Positions 21,840 to 33,359 of a DNA stretch of 64,000 nt are shown here, piece after piece (the first letter of the stretch is position 1; each line of letters opens with the position of its first letter). The DNA lies in contig OX421966.1 of NCBI GenBank assembly GCA_949128115.1, positions 59,083,416 through 59,147,415 on the forward strand, in the 5' to 3' direction. The notes beneath the pieces were generated by a model that saw nothing but the letters and a program-made list of their open reading frames with translations, made no database searches and was not told the DNA's origin. A program made the position numbers and the translations under genes. Source of the stretch: Anaspis maculata (lineage: Eukaryota; Arthropoda; Insecta; Coleoptera; Scraptiidae).

Positions 21840-21884
21840 CTGATGGGACGGAGTTCCCCAGCCGCTGTCGTTCGAAATTACAGA
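21840..21884 (-). CDS. Unit B microexon E3 (15 codons)
   Basis: The acceptor GTTTGTGTTGCAG and donor CATCAG|GTTGGT are the same as in unit C. It encodes SVISNDSGWGTPSHQ against SVFSNDSGWGSPSHQ in unit C. Several differences are third-position changes, which suggests past selection on the peptide. Confidence 0.7.
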
Positions 21885-21947
21885 CTGCAACACAAACGAC
21901 AAGTGATTAGCACGACACTTCCAGGTTTAAACGCGAGTTATCCTTAC

Positions 21948-22870
21948 CCCAGCAGACAGGGCTCTGACCGCCGCGACCAGTTCCTCTTCCTCGTCAGGGC
22001 GTTGTTCCGCTTTGAACTCGAACAGTTCGGTTTTGCAGGGAAGACCTTTGTCCGGCAGATCGATCCTGGTCGAATCGATACAATCGATTTTGGAGTCAGC
22101 GGCGACTCGTATAGCGTCGTCAATTGGCTCCGCAACATCGTTTAGTTTTTCTTGCACGTCCGTTTTGACGGCTCCCGAGCACATTTCAGAGGCGGTAGTT
22201 TTTGTTGTTTTAATAACGGTCGTCATGTCAGATGGAATCGGAAACTCCGGAGACGGCAAGTCAAGACTAGACGGCAAAGTTGGAGTAGACGGTGATGAAG
22301 TTTCAGGTCGCTGAGTAGTCGGAGTACCGCTGGGATTTGCGTCTGCTGGCTTCTCGGGCGATGGCGTTGGTGGCGCAGGCTGTACGGTGACCTTGGTGAT
22401 GGCGGTACCGCTCGGGGATATCGGAACGTCAAAACGGGCGACGGAGGGAATGTTTGCTGCTGTGGTGGCAGGAACGGGCTTTTCGGCAACTGCAGTAGGA
22501 TCAGGGTTGGGAACGAGTGTGTAGGGAAGGTTGAAGGTATCGGGTATGGATAAAACAGGCGGCGAAAGAGAACGAGTAGGCGTCAGCGATTCCGTTGAAC
22601 TCATAGTCAAGTTGATGGCTTGTGGTTCGCGGACTCTGAGACTTCCACCTACGCCGTGTAATAGCGAACGGCAAGTTACCGGGTAACCGTATGACAACGT
22701 AGACGATGATGCTGATGATTTTTTTTTTCGCCATTGTCTCAGTTCCGCGACCCTGTCACCGTTCGAGCTTATCGGCCTTTTGCTCTTACGAATTTTTGAA
22801 CCTTCGGGGAACAAGATGCGGTACTGCAGTATCTGGTTCTTTAGCGTTTCTATCCGTTCAGACGTCATTT
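21948..22870 (-). CDS. Unit B exon E2 of the MYND-protein gene family
   Basis: An open exon of 923 nt (two bases plus 307 codons) lies between acceptor ACTAATTCCAG|AAATG and donor GCTGGG|GTAAGG, with phases identical to unit C. It encodes MTSERIETLKNQILQYRILF, basic KSKRPISSNGD, then GYPVTCRSLLHGVGGSLRVR and a long Ser/Thr/Pro-rich stretch. The acidic end includes DSKIDCIDSTRIDLPDKG, in which the IDLTW motif of unit C is altered to IDSTR. It lacks the roughly 30-residue KSPKGPNGDK repeat and the NHAAQPP insertion of unit C. It is probably not expressed as a full protein, because the upstream E1 of this unit is broken. Confidence 0.68.
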
Positions 22871-23792
22871 CTGGAATTAGTCCGGATTTTAAGCGGCATA
22901 ATACCACCACCACCTTGCATTTAATGATTAAGAGGTGCCGTTTGGTACGAATGTTGTACATACTCATGCCTTAATTTTAAGAGGTGTTGCCAAGATGGCG
23001 GTCCGTGCAGACGCCGTATGAACGTCTGCCCGAGAGCACCGGTTTGCTCTAGCGGGAAACGATATTCACGCCTAACATTTTTGCAGTTTGTGATACTAAA
23101 ATGGAAGTTAGGTTGGTGCGAAAATACGGAAACCGGTGGTCTCGGGCGGGGCGGTGTGTATTGACATTTTGGCCGCTCCCGATAGAAAATCAAAAATCCC
23201 AAATTTGACGGCCTTGCAGAAAAATTTCATTTATCATTTATCATGATAACTTAAAAATGACCTAACAATCTATTTGTGGTCAAAAAAATATATATTTTTC
23301 AATTTGTTGACCAGGCAAAGACATTTTTTTTTCTATGAGAAGAATGGAATTGATATGAAGAAAAATGTTATGATGGTCAAGAACAAAGTTGTTTTGAGTC
23401 CTGTACGGTAGATAGAGCGGTACTGAATGGTGCATGGTAAAAGCTCTGACATTTTGAAATTTTGAGGGGCCCCCAATCGCCCCCTAATGGACAAATTTTT
23501 GAGTGCTGCGGGTCAAATCACTTGGAACTCCACGTAGTTTGCATATGCCAAATATCATTGCAGTATCACAAAATGCAGAATCAGGGTCATATTTCTAGAG
23601 TACCGCTGCAACTAATCAAGAAAAAATTAAGACAAGAGTACCTAGACATCCAAAAATCAAAACAGTACAATTAGAGTCAGTTGTCAAGAACGAAGAATTT
23701 TTGGAAATTTATAAAGATTTTTTGAAATCTCTTGCTGCAAGCAGTTTGCATATATTTTAGTGCGGCGGCCGAGGATGCAAAAGGTGTCATTA
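22871..23792. other. Intron 2 of unit B, no further gene seen
   Basis: This sequence does not resemble the short intron 2 of unit C (52643-53779) by eye. 22975-23050 has a GC-rich stretch containing ATGGCGGTCCGTGCAGACG, but no open frame with recognisable similarity. Confidence 0.4.
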
Positions 23793-24722
23793 ACCCAATA
23801 TCGAGGTATAAAGTTATGAGACCTATACAGATCGATTTGTAGGAAAATTCTGCATAAGAAATGGAAATTCACGACTCTCTGCTGTGGTCGTGACTAATGT
23901 TGTAGCGGAAAAACGGAGGAAAATGTTACTTTCCAAGCGCTACTTTTACCTTCTCTTATCTCAGTGTCTATGAGAGATATCGACCTGAAATTTTCATTAG
24001 CTGATAGCCCACTCATTTCTCTGTAAAACTGTGTCTACAGAGTCCGCCCGCTTTGACTGTTCAAGATAGTAAATAGACCATTTCTACCGAGATGCCGGTT
24101 TTTCCAGGAATTTCTTCACGTTCAAAGCGCTATAAGTCGGTTACCGTATGAGATATTGAAAAAAAGTCCGATGTAAAAAAAGTCACAAATTTTGTAAGGA
24201 ACATTTCATTCGCTGAATGTTTGCACTTATCTTCAATAATAACGCTTCCAGAAATTATTTTGTTCGTCAATGTAAGCGCGCGCGCGCTACCGCTCGCATC
24301 GCCACCCCTTGCCTCTGCCACCCGCGAGTCCCTACAAGTAGGTACTCGTCAGTCGGCTATCCAAATTAGTACATTACATTATCAAACCAATTTTCGATAT
24401 TAAGTTGTAGAACCTTTACAAATCGATTTCTAGGAAAATTCTACATTAGAAGTTGGAATTACGACTCGTTGCTGTGGGTCGTGACTTAGTTTGTGGGTAA
24501 AAATCCAAGAAAATCGCTACTTTTCAAGAGATGCTGCTCTTAGTGCAGTTTCTTTAGCAGATATCGATCTGAAATTCGAATGAGCTGATAGCCCTACCTG
24601 TAGATGATCTGTGAAACTGTATGCCAGCATAATGCGCCAGCCCAAATAATTCATATTACTTGATTAATAAATAAATATTGTCACAAATTTTTTCAAAATC
24701 ATTGTATTTATCTAATACATCA

Positions 24723-25502
24723 TCATCTGTGTCTAATGGCAAAATGTTTCCACACAGCATCTTGCACTTGCATTCGGGAATGCAAAAAATTCCCTCGCTT
24801 TTGCAGATGCATTTTTGTGTAGAACAGTTTTTTTTCGCTGCAAATAAGATTAATTAGACTTCTGATGGTGTCTGGGATTGGCGGTTTTGACATGAATATT
24901 GGATAGCAATCAACTTCCTTTTTTCTTACCACCACCCCTCCAAATTTAGAGGTGGCATCGAAGGTAATACCTATGGTATTACTCATACCTAAGGTATTAA
25001 TACCTAAGGTAATACCTAAGATAATGGGTAATAAATAAAACCCACTAATGGCTTACCGAAGAATATGCAGTCGAAAAGAATCTTCTGTCTGAGGAATTTC
25101 TGTGGCCGGTTGCTTTGTATGTTCAAAGTTAATTTAAGCCTTGCATCATTTAGATCAGCCGCATTTTGTTGCCTATATAGGAGCAATACAAATTTTCTGG
25201 CTGTGTTGATGCTCTTTTCAACATTCTCTTCTCCAAATCTTTGTAAATTGAGATTTTTCAAATTTTTGAACGGAAATGTCCCAAGCCGACTTTTTTCAGA
25301 TTTAAAAAAATTAATTTGTCGTGTCGCATCCCGTAATTGTGTGAAAAGCTGGCAACGCATCGCATAACAATTTCTCTGAAGCCTTTGCTATTTTGTGGAC
25401 AGGCACGAATCGCTTTTTATTTGTTGAAGAAGTGTTATGTCCCTTCTCCATGAATATTTTTCTTGCTGCGAAACTATCGTCATTGAAATATCGTGTGATC
25501 AA
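24723..25502 (-). pseudogene. Transposon-associated GCDTT/Cys-rich protein, left-arm copy
   Basis: The minus-strand frames give LLCDALPAFHTITGCDTTN, then a region with NTARKFVLLLYRQQNAADLN and LRQKILFDCIF, then PPIPDTIRSLI and, in another frame, a Cys-rich tail with CICK, FCIPECKCKMLCGN. This order (HxxTGCDTT; F...LY....D.N..R; PxP..LL..I; CxC...C....CGN) is that of an uncharacterised protein family common in arthropod and cnidarian transposon-rich loci. The GCD box resembles the C-terminal half of XPG/FEN-type nucleases; this is inference. Frameshifts make it a pseudogene. Confidence 0.6.
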
Positions 25503-25611
25503 ATGAATTCTTATTTTAGGTAGGCTGTGGCCTAGCCGAACGCAGCTTCACACCCCTGAATTTGACCAGGCCACAGCCTACCTAAAATAAGAATTCATTT
25601 GATCACACGAT
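25490..25611. repeat. Perfect-stem hairpin with GGCTGTGG core, copy 1
   Basis: About 43-bp arms pair perfectly, from TCGTGTGATCAAA outward to GGTAGGCTGTGGCC inward. The loop is about 33 nt. It sits at the centre of the 4-kb palindrome. Related hairpins lie at 31995-32119 and 50784-50911. Confidence 0.85.
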
Positions 25612-25619
25612 AGAAATAT

Positions 25620-26215
25620 AGAAGTAAAATCAAGATGTCGATGTCGTCGGTGTCATCAGCTTTGACTACAATTTTCTACAAATTTGTTTATCTAACTGTT
25701 AACAAAATAGCTAAGGCTTTGAGAAAATTCTCATGTGATGCGTTGCTAGCTTTTCATGCAATTACGCGGAATTCTTTTTTTTTAAATCGGCAAAAATGCA
25801 CTTTTTTATCACAAGCTCTAAAAATCTCGACCTTCATAGATTTGGTGAAGAAAATATTGAAAACAACATCAACATAGCAAGAAAATTTGTGTTGAATCTA
25901 TATAAGCAACACACTTTCTGTTGATCTAAATGATGAGAGACTGAAATTAACTTTACACACAAAAAAATCGGAATCGCTCAAAGAAATTCCTCCAGCCGAA
26001 GATTCTTTTCGATTGCATATTTTTCGTCAAGCCAGTTTATTCCGCAATTTTTATTTCAGATGCTTATTTCTAAGTGAAAATCTGAATTAACAGCATTTCA
26101 CCTTCGATGCCACAATTAAACCTGGAGGAATATAGATAAAAAAAAAGAAGATAATTGCTATCCAATATTTTGACACAACCACCGATCCCAACCACCACCA
26201 GAAGTGTAATAATTA
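25620..26215 (+). pseudogene. Diverged extra copy of the GCDTT protein fragment
   Basis: This plus-strand copy pairs with the left arm from KIAKAL...CDALLAFHAIT onward. It keeps sequence lost elsewhere, including IPPAEDSFRLHIFRQA, which fits the LPPxxDxxxxHIxRA block of the family. It then ends in AT-rich simple sequence at 26200-26280. Confidence 0.55.
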
Positions 26216-26284
26216 CAATTATTCTAATTAATAATAATAAATAATAATTATAATGTGTAATTAATAATTAATAATTATTACCGT
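26216..26284. repeat. ATT/AAT-rich simple sequence
   Basis: Runs of ATTAATAATAATAAATAAT-type sequence separate the two plus-strand copies of the transposon protein fragment. Confidence 0.8.
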
Positions 26285-26890
26285 GTGTACATCACGCAAT
26301 TACGGGATGTGACACGGCAAATTAATTTTTTTATATCGGAAAAAAGTCGGCTTGGGACATTTTTCGTTGAAAATTTGAAAAAACTCAATTTACAAAGATT
26401 TGGAGAAGAGAATGTTGGAATGAGCATCAACACAGCCAGAAAATTTGTATTGCTCCTATATAGGCAACAAAATGCGGCTGATCTAAATGATGCAAGGCTC
26501 AAATTAACTTTGAATATACAAAACAATCGGCCCCAGAAATTGCTCAGACAGAAGATTCTTTTCGACTGCATATTCTTCAATAAGCCATTAGTGGGTTTCA
26601 ATTATCACCCATTACCTTAGGTATTACCTTAGGTATGGGTAATTAGGTATTACCTTCGATGCCACCTCTAAATTTGGAGGAGTGGGAAAAAAGGAAGTTG
26701 ATTGCTATCCAATATTCATGTCAAAACCGCCAATCCCAGACACCATCAGAAGTCTAATTACTTATTTGCAGCGAAAAAAAAACTGTTCTACACAAAAATG
26801 AATCTGCAAAAGCGAGGGAATTTTTTGCATTTCCGAATGCAAGTGCAAGATGCTGTGTGGAAACATTTTGCCATTAGACACAGATGATGA
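26285..26890 (+). pseudogene. Transposon-associated GCDTT/Cys-rich protein, right-arm copy
   Basis: This is the mirror of 24723-25360 in the left arm: LRDVTRQINFFISEKSRLG, NTARKFVLLLYRQQNAADLN, then the frame with the Cys-rich tail near 26770-26880. The two copies share the same degenerate features, so the gene was already decayed when the palindrome formed or was homogenised. Confidence 0.6.
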
Positions 26891-27826
26891 TGTATTGGAT
26901 GAAAACAATGATTTAAAAAAAAATTGTGACAATATTTATTTATTAGTTGAGTAATATGAATTATTTGGGATGGCGCATTATGCTGGCATACAGTTTCATA
27001 GATCATCTACAGGTAGGGCTATCAGCTCATTCGAATTTCAGAACGATATCTGCTAAAGAAACTGAACTAAGAGCAGCATCTCTTGAAAAGTAGCGATTTT
27101 TTTTGGATTTTTACCCACAAATTAAGTCACGACCACAGCAACGAGTCGTAATTCCAGCTTCTAATGTAGAATTTTCCTAGAAATCGATTTGTAAAGATTC
27201 TATAACTTTATATCGAAAATTGGTTTGATAATGTAATGTACTAATTGGATAGCCGACTGACGAGTACCTACTTGTAGGGACTCGCGGGTGGCAGAGGCAA
27301 GGGGTGGCGATGCAAGCGGTAGTGCGCGCGCGCTTGCATTGATGAACAAAATAATTTCTGGAAGCGTTATTATTGAAGATAAGTGCATACATGCAGCAAA
27401 TGAAATGTTTCTTACAAAATTTGTGACTTTTTTTACATTAGACTTTTTTTCGATATCTCATACGGTAACCGACTTATAGCGCTTTAAACGTGAAGAAATG
27501 CCTGAAAAAACCGGCATCTCGGTAGAAATGGTCTATTTACTATCATGAACAGTCAAAACGGACGGATCCTGTAGACACAGTTTTACAGAGAAATAAAAGG
27601 GCTATCAGCTAATGAAAATTTCAGGTCGATATCTCTCATAGACACTGAGATAAGGGAAGGTAAAAGTAGCGCTTGAAAAGTAACATTTTCCTCCGTTTTT
27701 CCGCTACAACATTAGTCACGACCACAGCAGAGAGTCGTGAATTTCCATTTCTAATGCAGAATTTTCCTACAAATCGATCTGTATAGGTCTCATAACTTTA
27801 TACCGCGATATTGGGTCGCTCTTCAA

Positions 27827-28235
27827 AACGAGCACTTACGCCGGGCCGGCCACCGCACTATTTATGTGCGGTGTGTTAATCAGTTAGGGAACGGAGATGC
27901 AGATCTCGCCTCCGATCCCTACCTGGTTAGAGAGAGCACTCGGTTGCGCTACCCCCATAGGGAACGGAAAAATGCATCACGCATTACTTGTAGAAGTTAT
28001 AGAATACTCATGAAAGGGGAATTTTCCGTATCAATTAATACCTACCTGCCGTATGGTTATGACTACAAACCCCACCAAAGAGACAGCATTGCTGCTTTGA
28101 TCTCTCACGATCAGGGATGGATAATACTGGAAGGCAGCTCCGCTGTAGGCAACAGCGTTGACGAACATGAAGGGCAGCTTAGTGCAGATTTGCTGCTACA
28201 TTTCCGGAGCGCTTTGAAAACTGAACGTAACTCAC
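27827..28235 (-). other. Intron flank of unit B E1
   Basis: 28080-28235 matches the unit A and C intron 1 starts but has lost about 240 bp of them between 28192 and 28200. 27850-27875 forms a small hairpin (CCGCAC...GTGCGG). No gene. Confidence 0.5.
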
Positions 28236-29371
28236 CTCGGCTGCAGTCTTCAGCCGTCCAAGCATGATTGAATATCGGCGGCGAGACGCATAGCTGCGGC
28301 GGCGGCACCGGCAGATCCGCCTCGTGAAACATGCCCCGGATGGTTTGCGCAAGATTGGGCTGTGCGAACAGCAACTCGTCCTGCTGCTGCTGCTGCTGCT
28401 CCTGCTGCTGCTGCTTCAGCCGCTTCTGATCCTCCAGTTGTTTCCGCAACTGCTGTTCCTGCTCATGCCGCCGCTTTTCCGAGAGCAGTCTGAACATGTT
28501 CAAGGCCACGTCGCGATATTGGATGGCGAAGTTTTGCGGCCGGCCTTTGAAAAACTTCACTACGACCGCTCCTTGATTGGGTTGATGTAAAGCATGCAGT
28601 TCGTACGCTCTCGGTTGAGCGGGAACCATTTCGTTCGGCGGTGCCGGTTGAACCCGAGGTACGATCCGCTCAATCGGTGGAGGTGGTGCCGACGCAGCCG
28701 ACCAATTGGTAACCGTCGGCGAGACTTGAACCGGTGCCGTTGCTCGAGCTGGAGGTTCCGCAGCGTGATTCGGCGACTCAACCTGATTTCTTTGCGGCAT
28801 TTCAGCCACATCTACGACCAATCGTTCCGGCGACTCAACCGGTGAAGGCAACTCCTCCGGCTGCTCTCTAATCTCCGGCTGTTCTCTCATATTGGGTGGC
28901 TCTCTCATATCCGGCTGCTCTCTTATATCCGGCAGTTCTCTCATATCGATAGCCAAACGGTTGTCATCGTCCGTTTGCTCTTCCATCTCTCTGGTTTCAG
29001 CTTTGACTTGTTCCTCGAACTTCACGAAATTGCGTCCAAATCGTCTTCGGCTTCGTCCCTTGTCAAATCTATGATTTCCAATTCGATTCGCTTGTCTTCT
29101 TGCTTGTCGCTTCTTCGCTCCTCTGTCGTCTGCGTGCGTCTCTTCTTTTTTTTACTTTTCTGATCAATCCGACACGGTACTGTTAGAAACTGTTTCGTAC
29201 ATGGGCTCTCCTGAAATTTCGTCTTTTTACGCGTACATGCGGGCCATCATTTTGGAGACAAAATGAAAAAATGATGCATCGTCACTGCCTCTGGACTGGA
29301 TACAGTTTGAGGGCAGCCCATACGGCGCTGCAGTAAGCGTTTCGGTCGTTTGGTTTGCAGCGCTGATGTGG
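28236..29371 (-). pseudogene. Unit B exon E1, broken copy
   Basis: Acceptor (TTTTTTTGCAG) and donor (CCGAG|GTGAGT) are intact, but the coding part is damaged. The codon after MARMYA is TAA, a second stop replaces the Cys of SDCSEK, and a +1 insertion in the Lys tract is later offset by a -1 deletion near the EDD segment. About 190 codons covering the conserved helical region are deleted in frame (NQGAV joins directly to VKFFKGRPQNF). The remaining 3' part is open from 29025 and keeps the LVVDVAEMP, HAAEPPARATAPVQ and Q-rich blocks, with a CTG-repeat-coded Gln run at 28380-28425. Confidence 0.8.
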
Positions 29372-29490
29372 CTGCAAAAAAATAAATCACTGGAAAAATA
29401 ACAAAGAACGAATGGTTCAAGTCAGGCACTACGGCATTATGTTAATTAAAAAGCACACATGCATTACAGCTACAGCTACTATGAACAGCC

Positions 29491-29966
29491 GACTAGAAGA
29501 CGCTGTATTTTTAACATTTTAAAGAATTTTTTTAATGTCGAAGCGATATTTGTGGAGTAGAAAGGTGTACAAAATTGTCTACGGAGGAATACGCGACTTG
29601 AAATCGGGTGAAAATTGTGCAAGTCTAATACAAAAATAGACGTTTCAGAACGAGTATGTATATCTTTCTTCACGCGACTAATTTTGGGTTTAGAAAATCG
29701 ACCTTCTAAGCGCACAATTTGGAATGTGATATGAACTCGTGGAAACTCTGTCTGTGTTTTGTTACGAAGCCATTTCGCTCAAATTTCTGGACGACATTAG
29801 GATTGTGGTGAGCTCAGAAGGTCGATTTTCTAGATTCAAAATCATTCGCGTGAAGAAAGATACGCATACTCCTTCAGAAACCACAGTTTTGTACACCTTT
29901 CAACTTCACAAATATCGCTTCGACTTTTAAAAGTTCTTTGAAATGTCAAAAATACAGCGTCTTCTC
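29491..29966. mobile_element. Foldback element, about 476 bp
   Basis: Ends AGAAGACGCTGTATTTTTAA and AAAAATACAGCGTCTTCT pair. Inner segments (GATATTTGTGGAGT..., GTCGATTTTCTAGA...) pair as well. Units A and C lack it at the corresponding intron position, so it inserted after the duplication. Confidence 0.78.
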
Positions 29967-30339
29967 ATGTGGAAACTCAATTTGAATCACTCTTTAGTTT
30001 TGAGAAAAACGCGAAAAAGAACTGAAGTAGGTAGGTACGCGGCTGTTCTGGAAAAAATGTTAAAGAAGATAAAAAGGCAGAAAGGGTACACAAGCATGAG
30101 TTACCTACATACCCCTTGAGGAGTTAGTTGAAAACCAAGCACTTGGTTCTAATTAACGTAAGTAACGACAAACTTCAAACCTGATTTTTCAAAAAAATTT
30201 AAAAATCAATCCAATCCAAATTGATACTAAGAAATAAAGTGTTGCTGACGATAGCGTAATGTTATAATATTGCAAAAAAACAGCTGTCCGAACGAAAGAA
30301 TAGGTCGCGGGAACAAAAATGGCGTGCTAAAGATGGGTA
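29967..30339. other. Unit B intron sequence, no gene
   Basis: 30000-30175 matches 56325-56520 of unit C (CGCGAAAAAGAACTGAAGTA; GGCAGAAAGGGTA). The match ends there. Confidence 0.5.
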
Positions 30340-31660
30340 TATTGTATAATGTTATTTTCAGTAGTACAGCGTGTTCAACAATGATTGTCCTTGCCGCCTT
30401 TTGAAAATAGCGGCTGCAACTGGCCTGTGCCACTCCAATGAAATTATTATGAGATATGAAATTCAAGGTTAACAGTGACGGCATTGACGGCTGGTCCATT
30501 CCCGTTCCGTCAGGTTGCTTGTTCACTATCATACAACAAGCACAATATAACGGTAAGCTAGGTGGGAGGATTTGAACCTAAACAATGCTGCTCCCGTACA
30601 CCAATGGCGCTAGTGTCCAATTTCAGTCACTAATTCCTAGTGATTTTATGGCTGTGTTGTTGGCCATTGTCGATTTATCGATCGGCATGTTGCGAGCGAT
30701 CAAGCCACGCGATTGGCCCAAACTCAAATGTATGAAGACAGTCATTTTCAACGTGATTTCCGTTGGATGTTCGATTGTGTTCATTTCCATTCCGCCATTA
30801 CGCGAAGTATGAAGTGCAATCTGTGCCCATCGTTCGATTTTTGCTTTTATTTCGTTTCGAAAATGGTGAAAAGGAACAAATTAATGCTGTGTGTTGGAGG
30901 TTGGAGTTCCGTGATGTGGGAAACGGCGGGGGCGAAGTCTCAGCGCCTTCCTCAGGTGGTGGCAAGCTCCAGGAGCTGAGAATTTGCGACGTCCATTTTG
31001 TGGCGCATTTTAAAGTTCCCGGTGCAAACCGGGCAAGTTCCGAGCACTCTTCGATTTATTCGGCAACTTGATAAATTCAATAAAAATGTACCTAGGTGAT
31101 TCGATACTAATTTTCAAAAGGATTATAATTTTCTGTGTTTAATAAAGATGTAGAGAATATTTTTCATGTAGTTTTCTCACTATTTCTTTAATATGACCTT
31201 TATTTTCACTTTTTATCAAATTCTGTTGTTATTGAAGAAGTTGGATTTTTCCACTCTCCCATAACTACAAAAATTGATAAAATGGAAAACGGAACTTTCA
31301 ATAATATGGAATATTTTGCACAATATCGGCCCATTTGAATTTCTCAGTGCCGCGCAATTCTAGTTTTGCTCCCGTCCGCTTGATGGCGCTCGTAACTTGG
31401 CTCCACCTTCTAACATGGCCGTTACACTTATATTGTGCTTGTTGTATGTTCACTATTTACCAGCAGTCACAGCCGTCACTGTTATCCTCAAATTTTATAT
31501 CAGTCAGTTTGACGTGACGCCTATCAATTTCGTTACTACGGATCTCAAAATAACTTCATTGAAGCGGCATAGGCCAATTGCAACCGCTATTTTCAAAAAG
31601 GCGGCAAGGACAATCATTGTTGAACACGTCACTTTATCAAAAAAATAATTGTGCTAAACT
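30340..31660. mobile_element. Foldback element, about 1.3 kb
   Basis: CAACAATGATTGTCCTTGCC (about 30372) pairs with GGCAAGGACAATCATTGTTG (about 31604). ACAACAAGCACAATATAACGG (about 30534) pairs with the stretch TATATTGTGCTTGTTGTATG (about 31430). The inner part, 30600-31400, is unpaired or weakly paired and has no recognisable gene. Confidence 0.75.
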
Positions 31661-31867
31661 CAAGATTTGTCTTAGTAATGTTGAAAACAAACGAATCTCT
31701 ACAGTGGTACCTTGGCACCCTGTCTGCGCTTGCGCGAGCGTTTTATGTCAATTCAACGTCAAATAGGATCCGCGTTGAGCAGTTGCCACGTCAGGCATAC
31801 TTGCAACGTTGCCATAGCGGGTGCCAAGGTGACGGTTATGTTCCCGCAACCAATATTATATTGTGTG

Positions 31868-31980
31868 GTTAGTACAGAAAGTGTCATATTCCTGGCCGAC
31901 GACGGAATCTTGCAGTCTCCGAGGTGCCAGCCGAGGACTGCATACGGCGGAGGCCTGGAAGCCACTTTCTGTACGAATAA
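31868..31980. repeat. Hairpin with GTACAGAAAGTG ends
   Basis: GTACAGAAAGTG and CACTTTCTGTAC are inverted, and the interior has further pairing (CCTGGCC/GGCCTGG; TTGCAGTCTCCG against its partner GGACTGCATACGG). It looks like a small MITE. Confidence 0.6.
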
Positions 31981-31994
31981 CGGCAAGGCTGGTT

Positions 31995-32119
31995 ATACCG
32001 TATGATCAAAAACTTTCCTCCTCTAGGCAGGCTGTGGTCTGGTCATTGGCAGGCAAACGAGGCTGATTTTGGCCAGGCCACAGCCTACTTAGAGGAGAAA
32101 AGTTTTTAATCATAGGGTA
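31995..32119. repeat. Hairpin with GGCTGTGG core, copy 2
   Basis: ACCGTATGATCAAAAACTTT begins the left arm, and the right arm is its complement with about four mismatches. The loop (GGCAGGCAAACGAGGCTGAT) is the same as in the 50.8-kb copy but in the opposite orientation. Confidence 0.78.
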
Positions 32120-33359
32120 GTACTAGTGGTAAGCAAACTTAAACTGCATTTTATGATACAAGCAGCAGATTTGGTACACGTGATCTTTGAAGAATCCTAA
32201 GCGATTTGACCCGTGGTTCTTGAAAATCACTTCGGGGGGAACCGAGATATGGTAGGGAGGGTTGATTTCTCCTATTTAGAAAAAATCTATATGCGCCAAA
32301 CTGGCGTGGAAAATGTCGAATTCAAGTGAATTGAACATGCTGAATACACTGGTGAATCCTATTTTGATAAAAAAATGCAAATAATAGTCTTTTTGCAAAA
32401 TGGCCGCCAATAAATGACAAAAAAAAACATATATGAATAAGGTGTTCGAGTAAGGTATCAATTTATATTTCGAGGTCGCTGGGCTCATTTCTCTTATTGA
32501 AATCACCATATCGAACATAATTATCTATTTTGGGTCAGGTCAGTCAAAGATTTGAAGTGAATAACCGAGAGAACAATATGGAGCTACATATCTGAATAAT
32601 ATCTTTTTGATTGATAAATGAAAATTACCGATGTAACTACACCTTTAAACTCACAACCATCCCTGGAAGCCCCAACCACTCTTGATGGGAGAGTCTTGTA
32701 CAACCTAGATTTCCTTGTGTCATAGGAAAGCGCTTTAAAAATGTTTTTACCCTAAACTGGCAGGTGAAGTGTCCATTACAAGCTTCTTTTGAAGCTGGAA
32801 AGTAAGATTTCCCTGTCTAAGCAGGTAAAGACTTAACTTGCCTAGGCAGGGAAATCTTACTTTTCTGCGTCAAGAGACGTTTTGTTTGCTGAAAATTTGC
32901 TGAAAACTGTTGGAAACCGGACCCAGCAACGTGATATTTGCCAAATTGTGCCAGAATGACATTTCAGAATTCTGGTACCAATTTCTTTCTTTGTGGTTTA
33001 TTGAGGTAGTTTCGGGTGAAACGTTATACAGAATACGCCAGGAAAGTTAGTGCCTTTAGAGGGCACGTAGGCTCGTCCTTGAATATGCCTACTAGCCCTG
33101 TAAAGATTCACTTTCCTGCCTTATTATGTCAATTACTATTAAATGGTATAATAGTATATTATTCAACAAGCGGGTAATTATTGTTTCTTACTGATTCGGA
33201 TGCTTTGCGACACTCGCCAGCTAATCTTGATATTATCTTGATTTTCATTGGTCGATCGTAAGGATCGGATCGCAAGAGTTGGATATTGGCCAACTACTTA
33301 AAATCCTTGAAATCGTCACGATTGCGTCTTGCGATTAAAATCGGGTTATGAAAGGTATA
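32120..33359. other. No gene seen; one hairpin
   Basis: About 32800-32866 is a hairpin (AAAGTAAGATTTCCCTG with CAGGGAAATCTTACTTT). The rest shows only short unrelated frames. Confidence 0.45.

Larger units (their letters stand above)
23793..27826. mobile_element. 4-kb palindromic transposon-like element
   Basis: Ends ACCCAATATCGAGGTATAAA and TTTATACCGCGATATTGGGT are inverted, and the two arms pair over most of their length to a centre near 25550. The left arm is 23793-25489. The right arm is 26281-27826, plus a more diverged copy of the inner part at 25620-26215. The centre holds a separate hairpin (25490-25611). Both arms contain CGCGCGCGC-type alternation near 24280 and 27325. Coding remnants of one transposon protein lie in both arms. 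Confidence 0.85.

Noticed and set aside
30555..30620. B-box-like GGTTCAAATCC on the minus strand, suggesting a tRNA
   Set aside because: No A box at the right distance and no paired acceptor or anticodon stem. The opposite arm of the foldback does not keep it.
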